A stretch of DNA of 64,000 nucleotides from Salicibibacter cibi (GCF_016495865.1 NZ_CP054706.1:2108001-2172000); one strand, 5' to 3'; shown: positions 44,933-54,279, numbered from the stretch's first letter. Translations and numbers: made by a program. Notes: generated by a model from the sequence alone, not told the origin.

Positions 44933-46621
44933 TTATCGAAGCGCATCAGGGAAGACCGTTAAATCTACCCCCCATACTAACGGTACGAGAAAATATACAC
45001 CTAAAATAATAATCACTATTGCAACAATGTTTACAAAGAATCCGGTTCTGACCATTTCAATGATTTTGAGTTTCCCGGTACCGAATATAATCGCGTTCGG
45101 CGGCGTTCCGACAGGTAACATGAATGCCATGTTTGCAGCCATTGCACACGGTATCATTAATGCGAACGGATGAATGTTTAAAGCAAAAGCCAACGCGGCA
45201 ACCACAGGCAGGATCATCGTTGCTGTGGCTGTATTTGAGGTGATTTCAGTGAGAACCATGATTAAGATGGTTGCTGCCGTGATAATTATAATTAAATTAA
45301 AGCCCTCAAAAACGGTCAATTGTTCACCGATCCAATCAGATAACCCTGATGCTGTGAATCCTTGAGCGATCGCAAGCCCACCACCAAAGAGAAGCAACAC
45401 TCCCCATGGGATATCACGAGAGTCGGTCCAATTCAAGATGCGCCCACCTTTTAGACGACTGGCCGGAATAGAGAATAAAAGCACTGCAGAGAGAACCGCG
45501 ATCATTCCGTCTGACAGACCTGGAATTCCCAAAATGAGTCCATCATCGACATCCCAGAAAAATTCACGCGTAATCCACATGAAAGCTGCAAAAATGAATA
45601 TGATGCCGACCATCCACTCTTCATAAGTAGCTTTACCTAGACCTTCGCGTTCCTGCTGAATGACCTCACGACCCCCCGGCAATTCTTTAATGCTTGTTTT
45701 GAAAGCAAAACGTCCGAGATAAATCCAAGCAAACGCAATCATCAACGCCACAACTGGGACGCCGAATATCATCCAAGTGGCGAACGAAATTTCAACACCA
45801 AAAATTTCGTTCATCTGACCTGCAAGAATAATGTTTGGCGGCGTTCCGATTAATGTGCCGACACCGCCTATCGTACCGGCATAACCAATGCCAAAGATCA
45901 ATGATTTTTCAAACTTAGGAAAATCTTCCTCTTCTGGTCTGCCTTTTAAAGCTGATGCGACTTGTGCGGTAATCGCGAGGCCCATTGGGACCATCATCAT
46001 GACAGCCGCGGTGTTGGAAACCCACATCGAAAGGAAACCTGTTGCTACCATGAAACCGAGCAAAATCCGTTGAGTACTTGTACCAATCATGGCAATAATG
46101 AAAAGCGCGATCCGCTTGTGTAAATTCCATTTTTCCATTGCCGTTGCGATAAAGAAACCGCCAAGGAATAAGAAGATGATATCATCACCATAAGAAGAAA
46201 CAACGTCATCGCCTTCAACTGCACCTGTCATCGGCAATAAAATGATCGGTAATAGTGACGTTGCCGGGATAGGAAGGGCTTCAGTCACCCACCAAGTTGC
46301 AACCCATAATGTTACAGCCAAAACTGCTTGCGCTTCTGAAGTAAGTCCTGGAGGTTGGAAGAATAACAGGGTGAGCAAGAAAAGTGCAGGTCCAAGAATC
46401 AACCCTATGATCTGTGCCTTCGCGTAAGCTTTTGGTTGTTCCGGTTTAGGGTTTTCTCCATCTCCGCCCGGCGAATCTGCAGCCTTGTGCTTTCCTTCTT
46501 GTTCACGCTTTTTAACTGACTTGTCCACATCTTTTTTATATGAAAAAATATTAATGAGATCTTTTGCACGATGATGTTGTTTCCATAAATGTTGCCAAGT
46601 TGATTGAAATACCGCTTTCAT
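44933..46621 (-). CDS. DASS family sodium/dicarboxylate symporter
   Basis: Sodium-coupled dicarboxylate carrier (562 aa) of the SdcS/NaDC type. The first 75 residues are a charged, Pro/Gly-rich cytoplasmic extension, unusual for bacterial members; the rest has 11-13 segments. Seen: WWVTEALPIPATSLLPIILL near residue 110, GVGTLIGTPPNIILAGQM near 252, EITSNTATATMILPV near 465 (the SNT sodium motif) and MLPVGTPPNAIIFGTGKL near 505 (second SNT-like repeat and the signature loop). ATG 46621 follows GAGGGGGATATTTG. A DcuS/DcuR-like pair is encoded just upstream and probably induces it in response to C4-diacids. Confidence 0.93.
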   Translation of the reverse strand: MKAVFQSTWQHLWKQHHRAKDLINIFSYKKDVDKSVKKREQEGKHKAADSPGGDGENPKPEQPKAYAKAQIIGLILGPALFLLTLLFFQPPGLTSEAQAVLAVTLWVATWWVTEALPIPATSLLPIILLPMTGAVEGDDVVSSYGDDIIFLFLGGFFIATAMEKWNLHKRIALFIIAMIGTSTQRILLGFMVATGFLSMWVSNTAAVMMMVPMGLAITAQVASALKGRPEEEDFPKFEKSLIFGIGYAGTIGGVGTLIGTPPNIILAGQMNEIFGVEISFATWMIFGVPVVALMIAFAWIYLGRFAFKTSIKELPGGREVIQQEREGLGKATYEEWMVGIIFIFAAFMWITREFFWDVDDGLILGIPGLSDGMIAVLSAVLLFSIPASRLKGGRILNWTDSRDIPWGVLLLFGGGLAIAQGFTASGLSDWIGEQLTVFEGFNLIIIITAATILIMVLTEITSNTATATMILPVVAALAFALNIHPFALMIPCAMAANMAFMLPVGTPPNAIIFGTGKLKIIEMVRTGFFVNIVAIVIIILGVYFLVPLVWGVDLTVFPDALR

Positions 46622-46642
46622 CAAATATCCCCCTCACTAATT

Positions 46643-46656
46643 TGGAAACGCTTACG
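46643..46656 (+). promoter_or_regulatory. cre-like site upstream of the DASS symporter
   Basis: TGGAAACGCTTACG matches the CcpA consensus in twelve of fourteen positions and lies 22 bases before the start codon, inside the leader. Confidence 0.6.
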
Positions 46657-46701
46657 CAATTTATTCTCCATGATTTGAGGGATTTCGACTAGTATTTTTA
46701 A

Positions 46702-47400
46702 TTAAACGAAACTGGAATTTTTTATTTTTAATCCTTGAGAAGTGAGTCGATAATGCTGCAGCGGCCTTCCCGATGATTGATACACGACGTCTTTTTCGAT
46801 CCAGCTATTTTCGAGAAAGTACCGTAAATATTTACGAAGCGACACATGTGAAATAACTGTTGCTTCACTCAGGGCAGCTGCCGTCAGCCATTCTTCTTGA
46901 TCCTTAAAAGCACCAAGTACCCGCAATGCTGTCTCTTTTGTTATGCCCTTTGGCAAGGTGCGGGTTTCAGTGCTTTGCCGGTCACGAAATAATCGGTCCA
47001 CATCTTCTTGACTGTAGATGAATGGATCACCTGCCAAGCTGTCCTTGTATTTGAGCATTGCGTCCTGAAAGCGATCATACGTAAAGGGCTTGATTAAATA
47101 ATCGATTGCGCCGAATCGATAACCAATTTGTACGGAATCCCGATCATTGGCAGATGTGATAAGAATAACGTCCAGCGCCAATTCTTGTTGACGTATATAA
47201 CGAAGTAAGTCCAAACCACTTTCCTCTTGCAAATAAACGTCAAGAAGCAGAACATCTATACTGCTTTCTTTCACCAATCTCTTCCCCTCAGCTAGTGTCG
47301 CTGCGGAGCCTGTCCACAAGAATCCGGGTAGCTTCTCCAAGTAGAGTTTGTGAAATTTCACGACCAAAGGCTCGTCCTCAACAGTTCCTACTTTAATCAC
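46702..47400 (-). CDS. response regulator, CitB/DcuR-like
   Basis: Response regulator (232 aa). The receiver domain (1-120) has the acidic pair VEDEP, the phospho-acceptor Asp in VLLLDVYL near 54, Ser in LITSAND near 83 and Lys in YLIKPF near 105. The C-terminal part (150-230) is a winged helix-turn-helix (LTAAALSEATVISHVSLRKYL) like DcuR, DctR and MalR. It overlaps the kinase stop by four bases. Its target is probably the DASS gene beginning 80 bases downstream; Bacillus MalK/MalR and DctS/DctR systems work this way on malate and C4-diacid carriers. Confidence 0.93.
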   Translation of the reverse strand: MIKVGTVEDEPLVVKFHKLYLEKLPGFLWTGSAATLAEGKRLVKESSIDVLLLDVYLQEESGLDLLRYIRQQELALDVILITSANDRDSVQIGYRFGAIDYLIKPFTYDRFQDAMLKYKDSLAGDPFIYSQEDVDRLFRDRQSTETRTLPKGITKETALRVLGAFKDQEEWLTAAALSEATVISHVSLRKYLRYFLENSWIEKDVVYQSSGRPLQHYRLTSQGLKIKNSSFV

Positions 47401-48986
47401 CGTTTATCCTCCTGTCTTTTCAACGGAATCCGCGCCGTAAACACAGTGCCCTCTCCCGGGGTTGAATCAAATGCATACGTTCCCCCAGCTTTCATAATGG
47501 CCTCTGCCATAAGGGAGAGACCGAACCCGCGATGCGCACCTTTCGATGACACACCTTGTTCAATAAACCTTGGAAGTTTTTTGACATCAAAACCTTTACC
47601 GCTGTCTTTTAAAAGAAAGCAGAGCATGTCTTCATCCCTTTCGAATGTTAAGTCTATCGTTTTCTCGTTTCTGTCAATCATTGCTTCATAAGCGTTATCG
47701 AGTGCGTTGCCAATGACAGTGATCCATCTGTCAAGCTGCTCAGTATTTGTAAGTACTGGCCAACTCGTCTCTCCATGTAAATAGACAGTCACACCGGCCT
47801 TCTCCAAGCGTTCGATTTGGTTTGTAATGTAGCCAGCTAAGGTTATGTCTTTGATGTGTTGCCCGATTTCGTTAATCCCTTTCTCGTATTGAATCGAGAG
47901 AGAGTCAATGTAATCTTCAAGTTCTGTATACGATTTTGTATAGACCATGGCTCCAATAATATGAAGTTTGTTCATAAATTCATGCGTTTGCAGGCGTAGC
48001 TGCTGAGCGTAGTGCTCAACACCGACGAGCCGTTCGAGGACACGGTCGAGCTCACTGCGGTCACGAAAGGTAATAAGCGCACCGACGGTTTCGTTACCAA
48101 CCATGACGGGCATACGGCTTGTGATCATTTGTATATCTTTGAACCATTGCATGTCATCAGTAGTCGTTTTGCCTTCGTAAATTTGCTCATCTATAGAAAG
48201 GGCTGGCCATACATCTTCGATTGCCTTGCCGAGCGTATAGTTGCCGAGCGTTGCGGTAGCAGTATTGTTCGTGACAATGATTTTTCCTTTATTATCGGTG
48301 GCAACGACGCCTTCGTGTACACTTTCAAGCATCGCTTCGCGCTCTTGAAGCCGTTGGGCAATTTCTTCCGGTTCAAGGCCGTGCAACGTCCGTTTAATCC
48401 GGCGAGCGAGTATGTATGCGCCACCAGCACCTAATATTAAGCTAAGACCTGTGCTAATATAAACGATCCGTTGGCTTTGCGAAACATAGTTATCAATTCG
48501 TTCCGTGGAAATGCCAACCGAAATCGCGCCAATCTGTTCATCATCATCGATGATTGGGCGGAATGCACGCATCGATGGGCCGAGTGTGCCCACTTCCTCA
48601 GATGTATAAGCTTCACCTTGCTCGAGCACATCGGCAACGTCCGGGCCAACAAATTCTTCACCGATTCGTTCGGGTGTCGGATGCGTGAGACGAATACCAT
48701 CCATATCCATAATGACGATATAGAGCAAGTCGTTCTCGGTGCGCAGATTCGCGAGCAGCTCCCTTAGCTCCTCATCCGCTTCGCCGGTGATGAGCGCATC
48801 AATAACCATCGGACTTTCGGCAAGGTGACTCGCACTAAGTACCGCTTGATCTTCCAACGACTGCCGTGCCTGCTCGGCTTGTGAATAAGCCATGAGTATA
48901 CCCGCTAGCAGCAGCGTTCCGAATAAAAGTGCCATCGCATAAACCATGATCCGGTATTGAAGCGGCCATTTCTTCTTTTTTGTCAC
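47397..48986 (-). CDS. sensor histidine kinase, CitA/DcuS-like
   Basis: Membrane-bound kinase (529 aa). Two membrane helices (about 15-38 and 170-190) enclose an extracellular PAS/Cache domain with RLTHPTPERIGEEFVG near residue 108, the citrate/C4-diacid-binding signature. A cytoplasmic PAS domain follows (LESVHEGVVATDNKGKIIV), then the phospho-acceptor His in QLRLQTHEFMNKLHII near 345 and the ATPase domain with NALDNAYEA and DSGKGFD. GTG 48986 is chosen because AAGGGGGCGGG precedes it; the TTG at 49022 has no ribosome site. It senses an external di- or tricarboxylate. Confidence 0.93.
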   Translation of the reverse strand: MTKKKKWPLQYRIMVYAMALLFGTLLLAGILMAYSQAEQARQSLEDQAVLSASHLAESPMVIDALITGEADEELRELLANLRTENDLLYIVIMDMDGIRLTHPTPERIGEEFVGPDVADVLEQGEAYTSEEVGTLGPSMRAFRPIIDDDEQIGAISVGISTERIDNYVSQSQRIVYISTGLSLILGAGGAYILARRIKRTLHGLEPEEIAQRLQEREAMLESVHEGVVATDNKGKIIVTNNTATATLGNYTLGKAIEDVWPALSIDEQIYEGKTTTDDMQWFKDIQMITSRMPVMVGNETVGALITFRDRSELDRVLERLVGVEHYAQQLRLQTHEFMNKLHIIGAMVYTKSYTELEDYIDSLSIQYEKGINEIGQHIKDITLAGYITNQIERLEKAGVTVYLHGETSWPVLTNTEQLDRWITVIGNALDNAYEAMIDRNEKTIDLTFERDEDMLCFLLKDSGKGFDVKKLPRFIEQGVSSKGAHRGFGLSLMAEAIMKAGGTYAFDSTPGEGTVFTARIPLKRQEDKR

Positions 48987-49057
48987 AGTTGCACCCGCCC
49001 CCTTACTACCATTATATTGCACGATTGGAGCTTATTCAAAAGCCCATAAATTCATCT

Positions 49058-49103
49058 AAAAAATAAAACCGCACCCGGACAAAATACCAATTGTGGGGTG
49101 CGT
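49058..49103 (-). terminator. intrinsic terminator after the 66-residue membrane protein
   Basis: Minus strand CGCACCCC, an 18-base loop, GGGTGCG, then GTTTTATTTTTT. It lies just downstream of the gene at 49129-49329 and isolates it from the kinase gene. Confidence 0.75.
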
Positions 49104-49128
49104 TTCATGGATGTGAAATATTTAAGCC

Positions 49129-49329
49129 CTACTCATCCTGTTTCTTTTTATCCCTATTCGCTTGCAAAAAGGGATACGGAATACCGATAAGAGCAAATAG
49201 TATTATGACGAGTGGGATCCCTTCTATTTCCATGAGAAACACGTAATTCAGGATGATTAATAAAAAAGCGCCGAAAAACACACCGAATAGCCATTTGAGG
49301 TATGTTTGTATGTAATATCGAATTGTCAT
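49129..49329 (-). CDS. small two-helix membrane protein
   Basis: 66-residue protein with two membrane helices (about 12-33 and 38-55) and a charged tail ending NRDKKKQDE. I do not recognise a family. It is supported by a good ribosome site (ACGGAGGAAACGCC before ATG) and a terminator behind it. It stands alone between the two-component operon and the AbrB-type membrane gene. Confidence 0.75.
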   Translation of the reverse strand: MTIRYYIQTYLKWLFGVFFGAFLLIILNYVFLMEIEGIPLVIILFALIGIPYPFLQANRDKKKQDE

Positions 49330-49482
49330 GGCGTTTCCTCCGTTCGTGATCGTCTTCTTCTATCCTATCACCGGGGAAACGGTCATGCCAGACATGGGAA
49401 ATTATTTTTTGTTAACGACTATCATCCGCCTCCAATCTCCTGCGCAAAGCTTCCTAACACCTTCCCCTATAATCCCATTCTC

Positions 49483-49511
49483 TTGCCCACGCGCCGTATC
49501 ATTATTATACT
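49483..49511 (+). promoter_or_regulatory. sigma-A promoter of the AbrB-type membrane protein
   Basis: -35 TTGCCC, 17-base spacer, -10 TATACT, about 37 bases before the ATG at 49548. Confidence 0.55.
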
Positions 49512-49547
49512 GTATAGAGTGTCTGCACCAAGAAAGAAGGAATACAC

Positions 49548-50669
49548 ATGCCCTACATTGTTTATTTTATTTTGTGCGCATTGGGCGGACTTTTGTTTTC
49601 ATTTACGAATCTATCGATTGCATGGATGATCGGTGCACTAGTGGTCGGTAGCCTTGTCGCGATTTTCCAACCCGACTTTTTCAACCTAAAACGCGCAGTA
49701 AACGAAATGCCCAGCAGTTGGCTTTGGCTTGGCCAAGGCATCCTCGGAATCCAACTTGGCCTCTATATCAATATGACGCTCATTGAAACGCTCAGCAACT
49801 ATTGGCTCATCATTCTCTCTGTACTCGTGCTTTCTATTATTTTTGCGTTCATTACCGGGTTTTTCCTCTTTCACTTTACAAAAACGGATCTTTTATCCAG
49901 TTTTATCGCCACGGCTCCCGGCGGAGTTGCCGCGATGCCTGCTTACGCACAAGAAGTTGGGGCAAACGTGGCAGCTGTCAGTGTGACACAAGTGCTCCGC
50001 GTCGTGCTCGTGATCAGTACCGTTCCGGTTTTATTATCATTCAATGGCGGAAACGGGGGCGCGACCGAAAATATCCAAAGTATCACGTATGACGCCACCG
50101 TTTTGCCGCTGTCCTTCGGTCAATTCGGATGGACGTTTTTATTGTTGGCACTGGCACTTATCGTTGCTGTCACATCAAAAAAAATAAAAATCCCCGCGCC
50201 CTGGTTACTCGGCGCAATGGTAACCGCCGCGGCCTTCAATCTCATTTCGGCTCAAGCTTTCCCCGCAGCCACGCTTTGGTGGCCCGACTGGGCATTGCCG
50301 GTTGCCCAATTATTCTTAGGGGCAAGCATCGGCGCCAAAATGCAAAAAGATTTGTTTCGAGATTCGAAAGCCGTGATCATTGTCGGCATCATCAGCTCGC
50401 TAGCGTTAATCGTTGCGCTCGCCGCTTTGTCCATCCTGGTCGCCTCCCAAACACGACTGGACATGATCACATCGATCCTCGCCTTTTCACCCGGAGGTGT
50501 CGCCGAAATGGCCGCCACCGCGGTTGAACTCGATGCCGATTCAACCTTCGTCGTCGCTGTACAAATCATTCGGATTATGGCAGTGCTGCTCGTCCTGCCC
50601 CCGCTGTTTCAACTGTTACGCAAGTATGTTCTGAAGGAAGAAAAAGAAAACCATCGAAAGGCATCATGA
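49548..50669 (+). CDS. AbrB-type (PF05145) membrane protein
   Basis: Integral membrane protein (373 aa, about ten segments) of the family often mislabelled AbrB regulator or ammonia monooxygenase. Two internal repeats are visible: FIATAPGGVAAMPAYAQEVG near residue 125 and LAFSPGGVAEMAATAVELDA near 305, the PGGV-A-M repeat signature. It has no DNA-binding part. The family is thought to be a transporter; substrate unknown. Ribosome site AAGAAGGAA. A strong hairpin follows at 50686-50709. Confidence 0.88.
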   Translation: MPYIVYFILCALGGLLFSFTNLSIAWMIGALVVGSLVAIFQPDFFNLKRAVNEMPSSWLWLGQGILGIQLGLYINMTLIETLSNYWLIILSVLVLSIIFAFITGFFLFHFTKTDLLSSFIATAPGGVAAMPAYAQEVGANVAAVSVTQVLRVVLVISTVPVLLSFNGGNGGATENIQSITYDATVLPLSFGQFGWTFLLLALALIVAVTSKKIKIPAPWLLGAMVTAAAFNLISAQAFPAATLWWPDWALPVAQLFLGASIGAKMQKDLFRDSKAVIIVGIISSLALIVALAALSILVASQTRLDMITSILAFSPGGVAEMAATAVELDADSTFVVAVQIIRIMAVLLVLPPLFQLLRKYVLKEEKENHRKAS

Positions 50670-50685
50670 CAAGCGGGCATTTTCT

Positions 50686-50709
50686 GGACGATCTCCCAGC
50701 AGATCGTCC
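50686..50709 (+). terminator. hairpin after the AbrB-type gene
   Basis: GGACGATCT, six-base loop, AGATCGTCC: a perfect nine-pair stem 16 bases after the stop codon. No T-run, so termination strength is uncertain. Confidence 0.5.
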
Positions 50710-50880
50710 AATCATGGTACCCGTGTCCGAACGTGGACAACGCTTCCATTCGCTATGAGCCTTTCAAAAATGGAGTATACTTATTCGATTCACCCAAGGC
50801 AATATGTTAATTTTGATAATAGAATACCTAATTGTTGTTCCAAGATGTATTCTTACCCCTAAACCGTTGGTGGTGAAACT

Positions 50881-51714
50881 ATGCATGGGCTACCCAGATG
50901 GGTTTGGTTAATTATTATTGGAGTTGTCTTTATTGTCCTCGTGCTTGCACTTCTATATTTTTTTCAACATCGTCTGATTTTTCACCCTACTTCCCTATCG
51001 GAAGATGAAACAGCTGAGATCCGGTCCCAACATCCCGAGACGGAAGAGATCACTATTCCTGTGGCGGATGAAGTAAACGTTCATGGGTGGTTGATCTCCA
51101 ACGCTGAGGAAGAACCGGCTCCATTACTGATTTATTTTGGCGGGAATGCGCAGGAAGTATCGCAGTTGATTCCCGAAACAGCGGAACTCGAGGACTGGTC
51201 GGTGTTATTGATGAACTACCGCGGATATGGATTAAGCGAAGGCAGCCCGGATGAAGAGGCGTTGTTGGGAGACGCATTGCAGATCTATGACGAAATGGCC
51301 GGGCGCGATGAGATTGATGAGGATAACATCGTCACGATGGGCAGAAGTATCGGGTCTGCGGTGGCCACGCATCTCAGCGCAGAAAGGGGTGTGCAGGGTA
51401 CGATTCTCGTCTCTCCGTTTGATGAATTTCTGAACGTCGCCCGGTCCCAATTTCCTTTTCTACCGGTGGAAAGCTTGTTGAGATATTCTTTCGACTCCAC
51501 GGAAATCGCGCCACAAATGGAGCATCCGTTGTTGGCGCTAATCGCCGGGGAAGATGAGATTGTTGATCCGGAATATTCGAAATCCCTCGTGAAAAAATGG
51601 CGCGGTCCCAAGGAGAGCTATATGATTGAAGGAGAGGGGCATAATACAGTTCATTTAAATGATGAATACCAAGCATATATCAAGGATTTTTTAACGAAAA
51701 TTCGAGAAAGGTGA
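50881..51714 (+). CDS. membrane-anchored alpha/beta hydrolase (Bem46-like)
   Basis: Serine hydrolase (277 aa) with one N-terminal membrane helix (about 8-30), so the catalytic domain probably faces outside. Seen: LIYFGGNAQE near residue 80 (oxyanion region), LLMNYRGYGLSEGSPDE near 112, nucleophile elbow TMGRSIGSAVA near 155, Asp in IAGEDEIVDPEY near 222 and His in GEGHNTVH near 255. Family substrates are esters or peptides, mostly unproved. The protein is acidic. Single gene; ribosome site GGTGGTG. Confidence 0.88.
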   Translation: MHGLPRWVWLIIIGVVFIVLVLALLYFFQHRLIFHPTSLSEDETAEIRSQHPETEEITIPVADEVNVHGWLISNAEEEPAPLLIYFGGNAQEVSQLIPETAELEDWSVLLMNYRGYGLSEGSPDEEALLGDALQIYDEMAGRDEIDEDNIVTMGRSIGSAVATHLSAERGVQGTILVSPFDEFLNVARSQFPFLPVESLLRYSFDSTEIAPQMEHPLLALIAGEDEIVDPEYSKSLVKKWRGPKESYMIEGEGHNTVHLNDEYQAYIKDFLTKIRER

Positions 51715-52461
51715 CTCTTGCCATAATATAATGAACACATCCTAACGAAAAGTTGAATACGCATGGATGACAAGTAGCCTATTGGATCTTTACAAAAGCA
51801 AATACCTGGAGGCAGCATATTTCTGTTATCTTTCCTGTAAGCCTCTGCCAAAATTAAAATGAAGCTTTAGAATAGCGAAACGTTAATGAAAAGCGTGTTT
51901 ACAAATGATGTCAGAGTACAAACGTTTGACGCCATTAACCTACAGAATCCAGCATATAATGGCGTCCATGGGCAACAATGACACCATGAAAGTTCCTACG
52001 CCTGATTATGATGGCGTCAAAAATGAAAAGACAAAGGCTTTCGTTCACCATATATTTCCATGAAATTACACGTGCCCTGCTCAGAAGAAAACCACGCCAA
52101 ATGACGGCCAATCACCGAATTTGAACATTGACAGATGAAAACACATGTCCATCATTTTGCTTTAACGGAAAAAAGGACGATAAATGTCATTAGGTTTTAA
52201 ACTGTCATGGCTGGGATTTATGATGTTGGCATTGGCACTGTGAAAAAATGCTTACAGCAGCTATCATCCATGATACTTCTCAAGTATCGCCGAAAATGCA
52301 TGCATTAAACCGATTAGCAGAACATTCAACAATTAAAATGAGCAAACCACTGTCCATTCTCTTATTAGAAACGTTGTTCACATCCTTCATCTATTAGCAT
52401 TAAGCTCGATCATTTCAAGTAACCCCTCTTCGACAAGCGTTAAACCATACGAGTCGACTTT
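51715..52461. other. intergenic stretch without a supported gene
   Basis: About 750 bases in which every frame is interrupted and no known protein motif is visible. It holds an inverted repeat TTTGACGCCATTA ... TAATGGCGTC (51925-51966) and a further inverted copy ATGGCGTCAAA (52010-52020). Parts of 52240-52390 can be read as short peptides, but I cannot match them to a family. Possibly old gene or insertion-sequence debris. Confidence 0.5.
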
Positions 52462-52947
52462 TTACTCTGACCACATCCCCTTTCCATCCTCCTGCGCTTC
52501 TTCCTGAATCTCGTAAAATTCCTCTTCATAGCGCACGTCCGGCTCAAAGACGGCGACTTCAGCTAATCCTTCTTCCAACAGCATTTCTTGAAACATCCGA
52601 TCTTCTTCCACGTACACGTAGAACAATAACCGATCATATTGATCCCGTTCCGACTCGTCTTGCTCAAGATACACGGTTTCTCCGAGCAAAACTTCAGTCG
52701 CAAATTCTGTGGCTTCATCCCCATATGGCTCCGGCTCACATTCCGGGGGATCATGTTGATGACAGATCTCCGGGGCATCCACCATAATCGGACGCACCCG
52801 CTCGTCCCCCATCCCTTGAATATTCACATCAAATGTATCGCCGTCCACGATGTTCACGACCGTCCCTTGAAGCTCGCCACCCTCAGAAGTTTGACAGCCA
52901 ACCAAAAGCATAATCATTGCACCGAACAAAAATAAATACCGAAACAT
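52462..52947 (-). CDS. thermonuclease-like lipoprotein (SNase domain)
   Basis: Staphylococcal-nuclease-fold protein (161 aa) exported as a lipoprotein (lipobox LVGC, Cys18). Seen: VVNIVDGDTFDV near residue 33 (calcium-binding Asp), RVRPIMVDAPEICH near 52 and QYDRLLFYVYVEED near 103; the catalytic Arg/Glu pattern is present in part (VRPIMVDAPE, then YGDEATEFA). Strongly acidic overall. It probably degrades extracellular nucleic acid at the cell surface. Ribosome site AGGGGAGGG. Confidence 0.88.
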   Translation of the reverse strand: MFRYLFLFGAMIMLLVGCQTSEGGELQGTVVNIVDGDTFDVNIQGMGDERVRPIMVDAPEICHQHDPPECEPEPYGDEATEFATEVLLGETVYLEQDESERDQYDRLLFYVYVEEDRMFQEMLLEEGLAEVAVFEPDVRYEEEFYEIQEEAQEDGKGMWSE

Positions 52948-53037
52948 AACACCCTCCCCTTTTTGATTATATCGGCCAAAAACACCACTTTATTAGCCGA
53001 AAAGCCACGGTTCTTTTTCACATCATAGCATGATAGA

Positions 53038-53931
53038 ATGACAGTTATGAAACAATCAAACAAACTCATCATCTACATTCTTATGTTAGTCATCACGCTC
53101 CTTTGGGGTTATGCGTGGGTGCTCATGAAAGACGCGCTTACATACATGGGACCGTTCACGTTTTCGGCGTTTCGTTTCGGCACCGGCGCGGTCACACTGC
53201 TCCTCGTCGTATGGATCCTGAGAATCGGCTTTCCGCCCCGACAATACTGGAAACATTTGGTCGTCATCGGCTTCCTGCAAACAACGGTCGTATTCACGCT
53301 CGTCATGTACGCCCTAGAATTCGTCGACGCCGGCCAATCCTCCGTCCTACTGTACTCCATGCCGATGTGGAGCAGCCTCCTCGCCGTTCAATTCCTTGGC
53401 GAAAAAATAACCCCGGCGAAGCTAACAGGCTTGATTGTCGGGATCATCGGGCTATTTACGATTGTCGGGTGGGATATGTGGATCGGACAATCATTCGAGG
53501 TGATCTTTGGGCAACTTCTGATCATTATTGCCGCCATCGCTTGGGCGATATCAAACATTTACTATCGACGTCACGTGTCCGGGCTATCGCAATTGCAAGT
53601 ATCTGCCATGCAAATGTTCTTCGGGTCCATTGGCATCACGCTTGCTGCCCTCATCACGGAATGGGGCGAGCCGATTGTTTTTAATGCAGCGAGCATTTAT
53701 TATGTTTTATTCACCGGTGTGCTCGCCTCAGCGTTAGCTTTTACCGCCTGGTTTTTTATCATCAGCAAAATTGATATGGTCACCGCGACGATCTCCACAT
53801 TACTCGTTCCGATCTTCGGATTAACGTTCAGCAGCATTTTGCTCGGCGAACAAATGACTATTGGCGTATTGACCGGATCTGCGCTGATTATTTCCGGGAT
53901 TGTTATCGCGACGATCTCGAAGAAAGGTTAA
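53038..53931 (+). CDS. EamA/DMT family transporter
   Basis: Ten-segment drug/metabolite transporter (297 aa) with two EamA repeats: TLLWGYAWVLMKDAL near residue 18 with SVLLYSMPMWSSLLA near 105, and AIAWAISNIYYRRHV near 165 with TLLVPIFGLTFSSILLGEQ near 258. The start is either 53038 or the ATG at 53047; neither has a good ribosome site. Such carriers export amino acids or metabolites; substrate unknown. Divergent from the SNase gene. Confidence 0.88.
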   Translation: MTVMKQSNKLIIYILMLVITLLWGYAWVLMKDALTYMGPFTFSAFRFGTGAVTLLLVVWILRIGFPPRQYWKHLVVIGFLQTTVVFTLVMYALEFVDAGQSSVLLYSMPMWSSLLAVQFLGEKITPAKLTGLIVGIIGLFTIVGWDMWIGQSFEVIFGQLLIIIAAIAWAISNIYYRRHVSGLSQLQVSAMQMFFGSIGITLAALITEWGEPIVFNAASIYYVLFTGVLASALAFTAWFFIISKIDMVTATISTLLVPIFGLTFSSILLGEQMTIGVLTGSALIISGIVIATISKKG

Positions 53932-53940
53932 GAGTAAGAA

Positions 53941-53976
53941 GCCAAAAGACCACCCTATCAGCAGGTGGTCTTTGGC
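53941..53976 (+). terminator. hairpin after the EamA gene
   Basis: GCCAAAAGACCACC and GGTGGTCTTTGGC pair over about twelve bases with one bulge and a nine-base loop, ten bases after the stop codon. No clean T-run. Confidence 0.6.
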
Positions 53977-53994
53977 GATTATCCCCCTAAATTA

Positions 53995-54279
53995 GGGACT
54001 GCTGAATAACGGAAAAAGATTGGCACATAAGCATTTTCCGTTGATGTTGTCAAAACTGGATGCAAGAAAATCTATCCTAAAAGCAGAAAACCCTTGCACG
54101 TCTGGCAACGTACGGAGGGATGGCGCTGCAATGGCGAGACTCCAGCGGAAAAACGGACGCGTCAAGACCCCGCAGCGCCGGTTTTGCGCGAGGAGGCTTG
54201 ACCGTTCGTCCGCGGAAAGCGAAGCCATGGAAGCGGCATCCCGGCTTCAGCTGATAGCTGCAAGTTGTTCAGCATTCCC
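53995..54279. mobile_element. MITE-like repeat, family B, copy 2, with target duplication
   Basis: 285-base element with imperfect inverted ends GGGACTGCTGAATAAC and GGGAATGCTGAACAAC, flanked by direct repeats TAAATTA (53988-53994 and 54280-54286). No transposase. The right end abuts the SEC-C gene so that the last base of its TAG stop belongs to the element. The interior has the same GC-rich core as copy 1 and as family A. I cannot assign the ends to a named insertion-sequence family. Confidence 0.8.

Noticed and set aside
49306..49651. Two plus-strand frames before the AbrB-type gene
   Set aside because: No ribosome sites, no family match, and they overlap the promoter and start of the AbrB-type gene.
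5744..54279. CRISPR array
   Set aside because: The repeated blocks are long, scattered singly between genes and have terminal inverted repeats; there are no short regular repeats with spacers and no cas genes.
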